A stretch of 64,000 bases of DNA from Salinarimonas rosea DSM 21201 (GTDB lineage Bacteria > Pseudomonadota > Alphaproteobacteria > Rhizobiales > Beijerinckiaceae): positions 62,001 through 126,000 of the forward strand of contig NZ_AUBC01000013.1 in the NCBI RefSeq assembly GCF_000429045.1, given 5' to 3'. The notes below the pieces were generated by a model that was not told where the DNA came from, did no database searches, and was given only the letters and a program-made list of their open reading frames with translations. Both the position numbers and the translations under genes were made by a program. Shown one piece after another: positions 16,712 to 26,900 of this stretch; position 1 is the stretch's first letter, and each line of letters begins with the position of its first letter.

Positions 16712-18286
16712 TCAGTCTCCCGCGATCGCCGCGCGCGCCGTCTCGGCCAGCGCCGCCCGGCTCGCGGGACGGGTGTAGAACATGTGCCCGCCGGGATAGG
16801 TCTCCTCGACGACCCGCGCCCGCAGGCTCGCGGGGAGCTGGCGCAGCAGCAGCGTCGAGGCGAAGTAGGGCGTGACGAGATCGGTGAGGCCGTGCGCGAC
16901 GACGACGTCGAGGCTCTCGTCGAGCGCCATCGCGGCGGCGAGCTCGTCGAGCGCCTCGGGCGCGGAGCGCGCCGAGCCGTAGTCCCAGGCGCCGGAGACA
17001 CCGCCGTTGAGGAGCACCCATTGCCGCTCCGGCACCCACGCGAGCTTCTCGCGGTAGAGCGTGAGCGCCGCCGCCGTGAGCGGTGCGGTGAGCGCGTCGA
17101 GGACCGGGTCGCGCCAGCGGGGCGCCACACGGGTGGGGGCAGGGTCGGGCGTGGTGACGCCGGTATCGTAGAGGCTGCCGACGCGGCCTTCCGCGCGCCA
17201 AAGCTCGCGGGCGAGGAGCCGCGCGTCGACCCGCCCGGCCTGCCGCCGCACGAGATCCTCCGGCAGCCCGGTGAGCTCCGCGAGCCGGGTCACGACCCGG
17301 TCGACCGCGGCCGCGTCGGAGAGGCCGGCGAGGAGGTCGGAGACGTAGGCCCCCGTGGCATAGGCCTCGACTTCCGCGAGCGCGCCGCGCGAGGCCTCCC
17401 CGGCCTTGTCGAGCGCGGCGGCGGCCAGCGAGGGCAGGAGCGCGACCCGGCCCATCAGGTTCGTGTCGGCGGGGCTGATCCAGGCGAAGTCGAGGACCGG
17501 GGAGACCAGCACGAGCGCCGAGAGCGCCATGCCCCGGTCGCTCGTCAGCGTGTCGGCGAGGAGCGGCATGCGAAAGCCGCCGTAGCTCTCGCCGACGGCG
17601 GCCTTGGGCGAGGCGGCGCGGCCGTTCTCGACGGACCAGCGGAAGACGAAGTCCGCGAGCGCCGCGATGTCGCCGGACACCGAGAGGTAGCGGTTGCGCG
17701 TGCGGTCGCTCGGCGCCACGAGCCGGGAGTAGCCGGTGCCCACGGGATCGACGAAGACGAGGTCGGTGAAGGCGAGCCAGGTGTCGGGGTTCTCCACCAG
17801 GGTCGGCGTGGCGGAGGGGACGATCACGTCCTCGCCGAACCCGATCGTCCAGGGGCCGAGCGCGCCGAGATGGAGGTAGGCGGAGGCGGCGCCGGGCCCG
17901 CCGTTGACGACGAAGGTCACCGGCCGGCGCGCCGGATCGGCGCTCTCCTCGCTCGGATCGTCGCGCAGGTAGGCGACGTAGGCGATGTCCGCCTCCTCCT
18001 CGCCCGACGACCCCGTGAGGGTCAGGACGCCGGCGGTGGCCGCGAAGGCGAGGGGTTCGCCGTCGACGACGATCTCGTGGCGGGTGGTCACGGGATCGGG
18101 GAGGCGCAGCCCGTCGGCGGAGACCGGACGATCGGCGCCGGGCGGTGCGGCGTCGCCCGCGGCGGCCTGCGTCTCTCGCGCGCGGTCGCCGCCCTGCGCC
18201 TCCTGGGCGAGGACGGAGGAGGGGAGCAGCACGAGGCAGGCCGTGAGGACGATCGCGTGCGGACGCGGAACGCGGGGAAAGGTCAA
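16712..18286 (-). CDS. Exported S10 family serine carboxypeptidase-like protein
   Basis: 524 residues from a proposed TTG start at 18286 that has GGAG six bases upstream and gives a clean signal peptide (VLTACLVLLPSSVLA-QE). An ATG at 18409 would add 41 residues ahead of the signal peptide, which is unlikely. The alpha/beta-hydrolase triad is visible: Ser in GESYGG (near 233), Asp in GLTDLVTPYFAS (near 465) and His in YPGGHMFY (near 501). The oxyanion signature VNGGPGAASAYLHLGALGP is intact. Probably a periplasmic carboxypeptidase of the bacterial S10 branch. Confidence 0.85.
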   Translation of the reverse strand: MTFPRVPRPHAIVLTACLVLLPSSVLAQEAQGGDRARETQAAAGDAAPPGADRPVSADGLRLPDPVTTRHEIVVDGEPLAFAATAGVLTLTGSSGEEEADIAYVAYLRDDPSEESADPARRPVTFVVNGGPGAASAYLHLGALGPWTIGFGEDVIVPSATPTLVENPDTWLAFTDLVFVDPVGTGYSRLVAPSDRTRNRYLSVSGDIAALADFVFRWSVENGRAASPKAAVGESYGGFRMPLLADTLTSDRGMALSALVLVSPVLDFAWISPADTNLMGRVALLPSLAAAALDKAGEASRGALAEVEAYATGAYVSDLLAGLSDAAAVDRVVTRLAELTGLPEDLVRRQAGRVDARLLARELWRAEGRVGSLYDTGVTTPDPAPTRVAPRWRDPVLDALTAPLTAAALTLYREKLAWVPERQWVLLNGGVSGAWDYGSARSAPEALDELAAAMALDESLDVVVAHGLTDLVTPYFASTLLLRQLPASLRARVVEETYPGGHMFYTRPASRAALAETARAAIAGD

Positions 18287-18425
18287 GGCGGGCTCCGGAG
18301 GACTGGTTCGGTGGTCCAGCCTAACGCATGGCGGCCCGTCCGGAGCCGTGCCCGCGCTCACGCCTTCGCGAGGCGCCGTCGCCGTCGCCGCGCGTGGTTC
18401 CACTCGCATGCATGGAGGGGTCGGA

Positions 18426-18500
18426 TGGTGGGCGCGACAGGGATTGAACCTGTGACCCTTCGCGTGTGAAGCGAATGCTCTCCCGCTGAGCTACGCGCCC
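18426..18500 (-). tRNA. tRNA-Val (anticodon CAC)
   Basis: 75 bases including encoded CCA. The cloverleaf closes throughout: acceptor GGGCGCG/CGCGCCC, D stem GCTC/GAGC, anticodon stem TTCGC/GCGAA with loop TTCACAC, T arm ACAGG-TTCAATC-CCTGT. Confidence 0.97.
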
Positions 18501-18514
18501 GTTCCGAGGCGCGC

Positions 18515-18543
18515 TTCATAGGCCGACGCGCGCGGGCCGTCAA
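18515..18543 (-). promoter_or_regulatory. Sigma70 promoter of tRNA-Val
   Basis: On the minus strand TTGACG (18543-18538), a 17-base spacer and TATGAA (18520-18515) precede the tRNA 5' end at 18500 by 14 bases, a near-consensus housekeeping promoter. Confidence 0.75.
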
Positions 18544-18786
18544 GCGCTCGATCGCGGGTGCGCGCGAAGGATTTCTCGGCCTCGCGGCGCGGCGGCAACA
18601 GCACATTCACGAAAATCTGATTATGGTCCCCGCGTGGCGTTTCGTAGGCTGCACGGTGACGACGGATCGACGATCGCCGCCGGGATTCGGGGTCCCCTCC
18701 GCGGCAGGCGGGAACGGGTACCGCGTCCCGTGCGTCGCCGTGCGGCGGCCAGGTGTTCCGGCAAGCGTCAAGGACCAGGAGCTTCC

Positions 18787-19371
18787 ATGCGGTTCGTTCT
18801 CTCACTCACCCTGGCGTTGGCCGTCGCGCTCGGCGCCCTCGCCCTGCAGCCGACGCGGGCGTCGGCGGAATGGATCAACCCCGCCCTCCTCGACGGCCCG
18901 GGCGGCGTCGGCAACGTGTTCCAGGGCTCCGCGATCCCCCGCCGCGTCGTCGACTTCGACGGGCGGTACGCGCCCGGCACGATCGTCATCAGCCATTCCG
19001 AGCGCCGCCTCTACCTCGTCCAGGAGGGTGGCAAGGCCATTCGGTACGGCGTCGGCGTCGGCCGCCCCGGCTTCGGCTGGCGCGGCTCCTACCGCCTGAG
19101 CATGAAGCGCGAATGGCCGGACTGGCGTCCGCCGGCGTCGATGCGCCGTCGCCAGCCCGACCTGCCGGTGTTCATGGCCGGAGGCCCGAACAACCCCCTC
19201 GGCGCCCGCGCGCTCTACATCGGCAGCACGCTCTGGCGCATCCACGGCTCCAACGAGCCGCAGACGATCGGCCAGGAAGTCTCGTCGGGCTGCGTCCGGA
19301 TGACCAACGAGGACGTCACCCACCTCTACGAACGCGTGCGCGTCGGCGCCCGCATCGTGATGAAGGACTGA
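18787..19371 (+). CDS. Exported L,D-transpeptidase (ErfK/YbiS/YkuD family)
   Basis: 194 residues. The ATG at 18787 has AGGAG five bases upstream. Residues 1-27 are a signal peptide ending ASA-E. The YkuD domain spans about 60-194: IVISHSERRLYLVQEGGKAIRYGVGVG opens it and the active site HGSNEPQTIGQEVSSGCVRM holds His153 and nucleophile Cys169. It forms 3-3 cross-links or anchors outer-membrane proteins to peptidoglycan in the periplasm. The 286 bases before it (after tRNA-Val) contain no gene that I can support. Confidence 0.93.
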   Translation: MRFVLSLTLALAVALGALALQPTRASAEWINPALLDGPGGVGNVFQGSAIPRRVVDFDGRYAPGTIVISHSERRLYLVQEGGKAIRYGVGVGRPGFGWRGSYRLSMKREWPDWRPPASMRRRQPDLPVFMAGGPNNPLGARALYIGSTLWRIHGSNEPQTIGQEVSSGCVRMTNEDVTHLYERVRVGARIVMKD

Positions 19372-19404
19372 ACGACCGGACCGCCGCCCCGGCTCAGCGC
19401 CGGC

Positions 19405-19824
19405 TCAGCGCCGGCGCGGCGGCTCGCGCGAGAGGCCCTTGGCCGCGAGCTCGGACAGGTATTCCGACCAGCGCTCGGCGTGGGTCTCGCCCAGGCGGCG
19501 CAGGTAGTCCCAGCCGTAGATGCCGGTGTCGTGCATGTCGTCGAAGACGAGCTTGACGGCGTAGTTGCCCACCGGCTCGACCCCGATGATCATCACCTCC
19601 ATCTTGCCGGGCACGGTCTTGCGCTCGGCCGGCGAGTGGCCCTGCACCTCGGCGGACGGGCTCGTCACCCGCAGGTACTCCGCCGGCAGCGCGAAGGCGG
19701 CGCCGTCGTCGTACACGACCGTGAGGGTGCGCCGGTCCTTGGCGACGCGCAGCTCCGTCGGCCACGCCTGCGCGCCGCCCCCCGCGCCGGCTCCCGTCGC
19801 CTCGGACATCTCGATCGCGCTCAT
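19405..19824 (-). CDS. DUF971 (gamma-butyrobetaine-hydroxylase-like N-terminal domain) protein
   Basis: 139 residues from the ATG at 19824 (GAGGG just upstream). The core [38 protein letters not shown] and [21 protein letters not shown] is the DUF971 fold, found free-standing in bacteria and at the N-terminus of carnitine-pathway hydroxylases. In many genomes free DUF971 proteins neighbour iron-sulfur or Moco genes; here it is divergent from moaA. No catalytic function is established. Confidence 0.85.
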   Translation of the reverse strand: MSAIEMSEATGAGAGGGAQAWPTELRVAKDRRTLTVVYDDGAAFALPAEYLRVTSPSAEVQGHSPAERKTVPGKMEVMIIGVEPVGNYAVKLVFDDMHDTGIYGWDYLRRLGETHAERWSEYLSELAAKGLSREPPRRR

Positions 19825-19976
19825 CGGGGATCCCTCGTATCGGTTCGCGCGCATGCGTTGACGCGGCTGGGCTTCTCTTCCATCCTCCCCCGCCCATATG
19901 GCGAGAGACGCCGGCAGACGATACAGAAGGCGCGGCCGCGGGAAAACCGTGGCCGATGCGCCCGGGAGGGAGTGGA

Positions 19977-21026
19977 GTGAGCGAGCCGATGACGACGCAT
20001 GCGCCGAGCGCGGCGACCCCGGACGCGGGCGCGCCGCTCGTCGACCCGTTCGGGCGGGCGATCTCCTACCTGCGCGTCTCGGTGACGGACCGCTGCGACT
20101 TCCGCTGCGTCTACTGCATGTCGGAGAACATGACGTTCCTCCCCAAGCGCGACCTGCTCACGCTCGAGGAGCTCGACCGGCTCTGCTCGGTCTTCGTCCG
20201 CCACGGCGTGCGCAAGCTGCGCATTACCGGCGGCGAGCCGCTGGTGCGTCGCGACATCATGACGCTGTTCCGCAACCTCGGCCGCCACCTCGACACCGGC
20301 GCGCTCGAGGAGCTGACCGTCACCACCAACGGTTCGCAGCTCGCCCGCCATGCTGCCGAGCTCGCCGCCTGCGGCGTGCGGCGCGTCAACGTCTCGATGG
20401 ACACGCTCGACCCGGACAAGTTCCGCGCGATCACCCGCTGGGGCGATCTCGGCCGCGTCATGGAGGGGCTCGACGCCGCCCAGGCGGCGGGGCTGTCGGT
20501 CAAGATCAACGCGGTGGCGCTCAAGGGCGTCAACGAGGACGAGATCGAGCCCATGCTCGAATGGGCGCACGGGCGCGGCATGGACCTCACCCTCATCGAG
20601 GTGATGCCGCTCGGCGAGATCGAGACCCACCGCGTCGACCAGTTCCTGCCGCTGTCGCAGGTCCGCGCCCGGCTGATGGACCGCTTCACCCTCACCGACC
20701 TGCCGGATCGCACCGGCGGGCCGGCGCGCTACGTGCGTGTCGAGGAGACCGGCGGGCGGCTCGGCTTCATCACGCCGATGACGCACAATTTCTGCGAGAG
20801 CTGCAACCGTGTGCGCCTCACCTGCACCGGCACGCTCTACATGTGCCTCGGCCAGGAGGACGCCGCCGACCTGCGCACGCCGCTGCGCCAGTCGGAGGGC
20901 GACGAGCGCGTCGCGCGGGCCATCGCCGACGCGATCACCCGCAAGCCCAAGGGCCACGATTTCGTCATCGACCGCCGCGTGAACCGCCCGGCCGTGGGGC
21001 GGCACATGAGCGTGACGGGCGGATGA
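19977..21026 (+). CDS. moaA: GTP 3',8-cyclase (molybdenum cofactor step 1)
   Basis: 349 residues from a GTG at 19977, chosen because GGGAGG sits seven bases upstream; the in-frame ATG at 19989 would be 19 bases away. The radical SAM cluster is Cys40-x3-Cys44-x2-Cys47 ([10 protein letters not shown]), the second 4Fe-4S site is Cys273, Cys276 and a third Cys about 14 residues on ([14 protein letters not shown]), [13 protein letters not shown] is the SAM-binding GGE motif, and the protein ends in the functional Gly-Gly. It converts GTP to 3',8-cyclo-H2GTP. Confidence 0.96.
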   Translation: MSEPMTTHAPSAATPDAGAPLVDPFGRAISYLRVSVTDRCDFRCVYCMSENMTFLPKRDLLTLEELDRLCSVFVRHGVRKLRITGGEPLVRRDIMTLFRNLGRHLDTGALEELTVTTNGSQLARHAAELAACGVRRVNVSMDTLDPDKFRAITRWGDLGRVMEGLDAAQAAGLSVKINAVALKGVNEDEIEPMLEWAHGRGMDLTLIEVMPLGEIETHRVDQFLPLSQVRARLMDRFTLTDLPDRTGGPARYVRVEETGGRLGFITPMTHNFCESCNRVRLTCTGTLYMCLGQEDAADLRTPLRQSEGDERVARAIADAITRKPKGHDFVIDRRVNRPAVGRHMSVTGG

Positions 21027-21119
21027 GGGGCGCGACCGGCCCGCTTCGCTGCACCGCGGCATCTTCCGTTCCCCGCCCGATGCGCTAGTGTGCGCCGCGT
21101 AGCCGCGGGAGACGCACAC

Positions 21120-21908
21120 ATGAAAGAGCTCACGGACCGCACCGCCCTCGTCACCGGCGGCACGTCGGGGATCGGCCTCGCCATCGCCGAGGCGCTCGCC
21201 GGCGCCGGCGCCAACGTGATGATCGACGGCTTCGGCGAGACCGACGCCTGCGAGGCGCTCGCGAAGCGGCTCGCCGACGCGCACGGCATCAAGGCCGCCT
21301 GGACGGGCGCCGACGTGTCCAAGCCCGACCAGCTCGCCGCGGCGGTGGACCGCGCGGAGCGCGAGCTCGGGCCCGTGGACATCCTCGTCAACAACGCGGG
21401 CGTCCAGCATGTCGCGCCGGTGGAGGACTTCCCCGTCGCGCAGTGGGACCGGATCGTCGCGATCAACCTCTCCTCGGCCTTCTACGCGACGCGCCTCGTG
21501 CTCGCCGGCATGAAGGAGCGCGGCTGGGGCCGCATCGTGAGCACGGCCTCGGCGCATTCCCTCGTCGCCTCGCCCTACAAGTCCGCCTACGTCGCGGCCA
21601 AGCACGGGCTCGTGGGCTTCACCAAGACGGTGGCGCTCGAGGCGGCGGCGCAGGGGGTGACGGTGAACTGCATCTCGCCCGGCTACGTCTGGACGCCGCT
21701 CGTCGAGAAGCAGATCCCCGACACGATGAAGGCGCGCGGCCTCACCCGCGAGCAGGTGATCGAGGACGTCCTGCTCAAGGCGCAGCCGACCAAGGCCTTC
21801 GTCACGGTGGAGCAGGTCGCCGCCATGGCGCTGTTCCTGTGCTCGGACGCCGCGAGCCAGATCACGGGGGCGAACATCTCCATGGACGGGGGGTGGACGG
21901 CGCAGTGA
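21120..21908 (+). CDS. bdhA: 3-hydroxybutyrate dehydrogenase
   Basis: 262 residues, short-chain dehydrogenase/reductase. The Rossmann motif TGGTSGIG is near residue 12, NNAGVQHVAPVEDFP at about 90, and the Ser...Tyr-x3-Lys catalytic set in STASAHSLVASPYKSAYVAAKHG near 140-160. The wording around NAGVQHV and the C-terminal LCSDAASQITGANISMDGGWTAQ is characteristic of D-3-hydroxybutyrate dehydrogenase, which oxidises the monomer of polyhydroxybutyrate to acetoacetate. Single gene with no polymer genes nearby. Confidence 0.88.
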   Translation: MKELTDRTALVTGGTSGIGLAIAEALAGAGANVMIDGFGETDACEALAKRLADAHGIKAAWTGADVSKPDQLAAAVDRAERELGPVDILVNNAGVQHVAPVEDFPVAQWDRIVAINLSSAFYATRLVLAGMKERGWGRIVSTASAHSLVASPYKSAYVAAKHGLVGFTKTVALEAAAQGVTVNCISPGYVWTPLVEKQIPDTMKARGLTREQVIEDVLLKAQPTKAFVTVEQVAAMALFLCSDAASQITGANISMDGGWTAQ

Positions 21909-21949
21909 GGGGCGGCGGGGCCGCGGTGTCTGCCAAGGCCTTGTCCTGA

Positions 21950-21962
21950 TGCACTACGTGCA
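21950..21962. promoter_or_regulatory. Short dyad before the DUF4160/DUF2442 pair
   Basis: TGCAC-TAC-GTGCA lies 31 bases ahead of the DUF4160 start. It could be an operator for the HTH protein encoded two genes on, as often happens in self-regulated pairs; short enough to be chance. Confidence 0.3.
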
Positions 21963-21992
21963 CTAATCTCAGGCTTGTCGAGGACGTCGGCG

Positions 21993-22235
21993 ATGCCGAG
22001 GATCGCCACGTTCGGACGGTACGGCGTCTACATCTACGCGGCTCCCGCGGAGCATCCGCCTCCGCATTTCCATCTGGTCGGACCGGAGACCAACATTGCT
22101 ATCGCGATCCGGACCGGAACGGTGATGGAGGGTAGCTGCCGGGACCGTTCGCTGCTCGCGGAAGTTCGGCGTTGGGCGAAGCGAGAGCGTGAAATTCTGC
22201 TTGTGAAATGGGAGGAGCTGAATGGGCCGCGCTGA
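21993..22235 (+). CDS. DUF4160 domain protein
   Basis: 80 residues. MPRIATFGRYGVYIYAAPAEHPPPHFHLVG is the DUF4160 signature, with the conserved Pro-Pro-His-Phe-His motif that could bind a metal or RNA. Base composition is visibly less GC-rich than its neighbours. It overlaps the next gene (DUF2442-HTH) by 14 bases, the arrangement in which these two families usually occur. The pair is often discussed as a toxin-antitoxin-like module, but I know of no proven activity. Confidence 0.82.
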   Translation: MPRIATFGRYGVYIYAAPAEHPPPHFHLVGPETNIAIAIRTGTVMEGSCRDRSLLAEVRRWAKREREILLVKWEELNGPR

Positions 22236-22737
22236 AGACATCGTCGTTGGGCGACGGCTTCCCGTGCTCGAGTCCGTGCGGCCCCTGGATCCTCTCCGTG
22301 TCGAGGTGACATGGGAATGCGGTGAGCGCGCGGGGGCACCGGAGATCGTCGATCTCGCACCGTTCATGGCCCGCTTCGCCCTCTACCGACCCCTCGAGGA
22401 CAATTCGGCGCTGTTTGCGACGGCCCGCCTCGGCCCCTACGGCTCCTCGATCGAGTGGGGCGACGGATCGATCGATATCAGTTCGGTCGCCGTCGAGGAC
22501 GTCGCTAGCGATGCCGAGGCCTCTCTCGAATTCAAGACGTTCCTCGCCGAGCAGGGATGGACGTTCGACGTCGCCGCGCGGCGCCTGGGGCTCGGGCGGC
22601 GAACGGTGGCCTACTACGCTGCCGGTCGACCGTTGCCGAAGACGGTGGCGCTCGCCTGCCGGTACTTTCAGCTCGCCAGCGCGCAGCGCCGGCAGGAGAA
22701 GGACGGCTTTCGCCGTAGAAGGCGCACGGCGGCATGA
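22222..22737 (+). CDS. DUF2442 protein with C-terminal helix-turn-helix
   Basis: 171 residues with GGAGGAG just before the ATG. Residues 20-95 are DUF2442-like (LDPLRVEVTWECGE, then IVDLAPFMARFALYRPLEDNSALF and ARLGPYGSSIEWGDGSIDISS). Residues 105-150 form a helix-turn-helix (FKTFLAEQGWTFDVAARRLGLGRRTVAYYAAGR) like those of Cro/CopG-style antitoxins. It ends in a basic tail. The stop overlaps the patatin start in an ATGA junction, so this regulator-like protein and the lipase are translationally coupled. Confidence 0.8.
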   Translation: MGRAEDIVVGRRLPVLESVRPLDPLRVEVTWECGERAGAPEIVDLAPFMARFALYRPLEDNSALFATARLGPYGSSIEWGDGSIDISSVAVEDVASDAEASLEFKTFLAEQGWTFDVAARRLGLGRRTVAYYAAGRPLPKTVALACRYFQLASAQRRQEKDGFRRRRRTAA

Positions 22738-23780
22738 CCGAAAGCCCCCTTCCCGGCCTCGCCGGCCCCCGTGCCGAGAAGGCCGTGTCCCTCGCGCTGC
22801 AGGGCGGGGGGGCGCACGGGGCGTTCACCTGGGGCGTGCTCGACGGGCTCCTTGAGGACGGGCGGCTCGCCATCGAGGCGATCTCCGGCGCCTCCGCCGG
22901 CGCGATGAACGCCGTCGTGCTCGCGGAGGGCTGGCGGCGCGGCGGCGCGGAGGGGGCGCGGCAGTGCCTCGCCGATTTCTGGCGCTCGATCAGCCTCGAC
23001 GGCGACCTGCCCGCCTACAAGGCGCGGATCGTGCGCCAGGCGCTCGGCCTGTGGACGGACGAGCGCTCGCCCTTCCGCTTCTGGATGAACGCCTTCTCGC
23101 CCTTCACCACGCCCTACCAGAACATCCTCGACGTCAACCCGCTGAGGGACGCGCTCGAGGACCTCATCCGCTTCGACGAGGTGCGCGCCTGCGGCGACGT
23201 GAAGCTCTTCGTCTCGGCGACCAACGTCTGGACCGGCAAGATCAAGGTTTTCGCGCGCGAGGAGCTGACCGTCGACCATCTCCTCGCCTCCGCCTGCCTG
23301 CCGGAGCTGTTCAAGGCGGTGGAGATCGACGGCGTGCCCTACTGGGACGGCGGCTACATGGGCAACCCGCCGCTGTTCCCGCTGTTCTACGGCGTCGCCG
23401 CCGACGACGTCCTGCTCGTCCAGATCAACCCGATCGAGCGGCGCGAGACCCCGCGCACCCGCGCCGAGATCCGCGACCGGCTCTCGGAGATCGGCTTCAA
23501 CGCGCCGCTCCTGCGCGAGCTGCGCGCCGTCGACTTCGTGACGCGCCTGCTCGACGAGGGCAAGCTCGCCGAGGGCGACTACAAGCGCGTGCTGATGCAC
23601 CGGATCGAGCCGACGGGCCATTTCGACGAGTTTCCCGCCTCCACCCGCCGCGCGGCGGACTGGACGATGATGAAGACGCTGTTCGAGCGCGGCCGCGGCG
23701 CCGCGCAGGACTGGCTCGCCCGCCACTGGGACGATCTCGGCGTTCGCGCCACGATCGAGCTGAAGCGCGACTACGCCTGA
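22734..23780 (+). CDS. Patatin-like phospholipase
   Basis: 348 residues. The patatin oxyanion loop GGGAHG (24-29), nucleophile Ser54 in GASAG and the catalytic Asp of the DGGYMGNP motif (near 205) are all present, so the acyl hydrolase dyad is intact. No signal peptide or membrane helix. The protein resembles the RssA/VPA branch that acts on cytoplasmic membrane lipids. Its start is fused to the stop of the HTH gene upstream. 182 bases of apparently non-coding sequence separate it from the transglutaminase operon. Confidence 0.88.
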   Translation: MTESPLPGLAGPRAEKAVSLALQGGGAHGAFTWGVLDGLLEDGRLAIEAISGASAGAMNAVVLAEGWRRGGAEGARQCLADFWRSISLDGDLPAYKARIVRQALGLWTDERSPFRFWMNAFSPFTTPYQNILDVNPLRDALEDLIRFDEVRACGDVKLFVSATNVWTGKIKVFAREELTVDHLLASACLPELFKAVEIDGVPYWDGGYMGNPPLFPLFYGVAADDVLLVQINPIERRETPRTRAEIRDRLSEIGFNAPLLRELRAVDFVTRLLDEGKLAEGDYKRVLMHRIEPTGHFDEFPASTRRAADWTMMKTLFERGRGAAQDWLARHWDDLGVRATIELKRDYA

Positions 23781-23962
23781 GCGGCGGCGGGCGCGCGTGG
23801 CCGTGCCCGGGGCGCGGCGTCGTTCCCGCAGCGTCGTTCCCGTAGCTTCGTTCCCCGTGGACGACGTGCGGAATGTCGGGCCGCGTGGCGCCGGCGGCCT
23901 TGCGCGCGCATGCTTCTTGCTTGACGGTCGGCAGGCAACTCGACCGTGGGAGTCCGCGCCCC

Positions 23963-26900
23963 GTGTCCATCCTCGTCGCCCTGCACCACGTCACGCAGTA
24001 CCGTTACGACCGGCCGATCGGCATCGGTCCGCAGGTGATCCGCCTGCGGCCGGCGCCGCATGCCCGCACACGCGTCCCCAGCTATGCGCTGAAGGTGCAG
24101 CCCGCCAATCATTTCATCAACTGGCAGCAGGACCCGCACGGGAACTGGCTGGCGCGCCTCGTCTTCCCCGAGCCCGCGACCGAGCTGAAGATCGAGGTCG
24201 ACCTCACCGCGGACATGGCGGTGGTCAACCCGTTCGACTTCTTCGTCGAGCCCTATGCCGACGACTTCCCCTTCGCCTACGCGCGCGAGCTCGCCGAGGA
24301 GCTCGAGCCCTACCTCCAGGCCGACGAGCTGCTCGGCGAGACGGCGGAGGCGTTCGTCGCCGGGATCGACCGGACGAAGCGCAGCACGGTGACCTTCCTC
24401 GTCGAGCTCAACGCGCTCGTCCAGCGCGCGGTGCGCTACATCGTGCGCATGGAGCCCGGCGTGCAGACGCCGGAGGAGACGCTGGCGCTGGGTTGCGGCT
24501 CCTGTCGCGATTCGGCCTGGCTCCTCGTCCAGGTGCTGCGCCGGCTCGGCTTCGCCGCGCGCTTCGTGTCGGGGTACCTGATCCAGCTGAAGGCCGACAT
24601 CGACCCGATCGAGGGGCCCAAGGGCACCGAGCACGACTTCACCGATCTCCACGCCTGGGCGGAGGTCTACGTGCCGGGCGCCGGCTGGATCGGCATGGAC
24701 GCGACGTCCGGCCTGTTCTGCGGCGAGGGGCACATCCCGCTGTGCGCCACGCCGCACTACCGCTCTGCGGCGCCGATCACGGGTGCGACCGACCCGGCGA
24801 ACGTCGAGTTCGGCTTCGAGATGCACGTGACGCGCATCCTCGAGGCGCCGCGCGTGACGCGGCCCTTCGACGAGTCCGCCTGGTCGGCGCTGGAGGCGCT
24901 GGGAGACCGGGTCGACCGGGACCTCGTCGCCCAGGACGTGCGCCTCACCATGGGGGGCGAGCCGACCTTCGTCTCGATCGACGATCCCGACGGGGCGGAG
25001 TGGAACATCGCGGCGGTCGGCCCCACCAAGGCGGGCCGCGCGGACACGCTGATCCGCCGGTTGCGCGACCGCTTCGCGCCCGGCGGCTTCCTGCACTACG
25101 GGCAGGGCAAGTGGTATCCCGGCGAGCAATTGCCGCGCTGGGCTTTCGGCCTCTACTGGCGCCGCGACGGCGAGCCGATCTGGCGCGACGCGTCGCTCAT
25201 CGCCGGCGAGGGGCGAGCCGGAGCGAAGGCGCCCTCCGCGGCGGCGAGGAGCTTCGTCGAGGGCCTGGCGGAGCGCATGCATCTCTCCGCCGGCTACGCG
25301 CAGCCGGCCTACGAGGATCCCGCGCACTGGCTCCTGAGGGAGGCCGAGCTGCCGGAGGGCGTCGACCCGACGAACCCCGCCCTGGCGGATCCCGAGGAGC
25401 GCGCGCGGATGATGCGCGTCTTCGAGCGGGGGCTGACCGAGCCCGTGGGCTTCGTCCTGCCGATCCAGCGCTGGAACGCCGCGGACGGCGCGCGGCGCTG
25501 GCGCTCGGAGCTGTGGCGCACCCGTCGCGGCAAGCTGTTCCTGATCCCGGGCGATTCGCCGCTGGGCCTGCGCCTGCCGCTCGCCTCGCTGCCCTTCATC
25601 GAGCCCGAGCACTACCCGCACATCCACCCGCGCGATCCGCTGGAGCCGCGCGGCGCGCTGCCGCCCTATCCGCGGCCCGAGCGCGATCCCGCCGCGCGAC
25701 GCCAGGTGGTTGCCGCGCAGAACACGGTGGGCGAGGCGGTGCGCACCGCGCTCTCGGTCGAGGTGCGCGACGGCATCACCCACGTCTTCATGCCGCCCGT
25801 CGAGCAGGCCGAAGACTATCTCGAGCTGCTCGCCGCGATCGAGGCGACGGCCCGCGAGACGGGGCTGCCGGTCCGCGTGGAGGGCTACACGCCGCCGCAC
25901 GACCCGCGCATCGACGTCGTCAAGGTCACGCCGGATCCCGGCGTGATCGAGGTCAACGTCCAGCCGGCGCATTCCTGGCGCGAGGCCGTGGCGATCACGA
26001 CGGGGCTCTACGAGGAGGCCCGGCTCTCGCGGCTCACCGCCGAGAAGTTCATGATCGACGGCCGCCACACCGGCACCGGCGGCGGGAACCATGTCGTGCT
26101 GGGCGGCGCGAGCCCGCCGGATTCGCCCTTCCTGCGCCGGCCGGACCTGCTCGAGAGCCTCGTCCTCTACTGGCAGCGCCACCCGTCCCTGTCCTACCTG
26201 TTCTCGGGCCTGTTCATCGGCCCGACCAGCCAGGCGCCGCGCATGGACGAGGCGCGCGACGACGCGCTCTACGAGCTCGAGATCGCGCTCGCGCAGGTGC
26301 CGGACCCGGAAGCCGGGAACATCCCGCCGTGGCTCGTCGACCGGCTGTTCCGCAATCTGCTCGTCGACGTCACCGGCAACACGCACCGCGCCGAGATCTG
26401 CATCGACAAGCTCTACTCGCCCGACGGGCCGACGGGGCGCCTCGGCCTCGTCGAGTTCCGCGGGTTCGAGATGCCGCCGGACGCGCGGATGTCGCTCGCG
26501 CAGCAGCTCCTGCTGCGCGCGCTCGTCGCCTGGCTCTGGCGCGAGCCGCAGGGCGGGCGCCTGGTTCGCTGGGGCACGGCCCTGCACGACCGCTTCATGC
26601 TTCCGCACATGGTCTGGGACGACTTCCGCGCCGTCCTCGCCGACCTGTCGGAAGCCGGCTACCGTTTCGAGGAGAGCTGGTTCCGCGCGCAGTGGGAGTT
26701 CCGCTTCCCGCTCTACGGCCGTGTCGAGCACCGCGGCGTCGCGCTCGAGCTGCGCCAGGCGCTCGAGCCCTGGCACGTCATGGGCGAGGAGGGCGCCGTC
26801 GGCGGCACGGTGCGCTACGTCGACAGCTCCGTCGAGCGGCTCGAGGTGCGCGCGCAGGGCATCGTCCCCGGCCGCCACGTCATCGGCTGCAACGGGCGCC

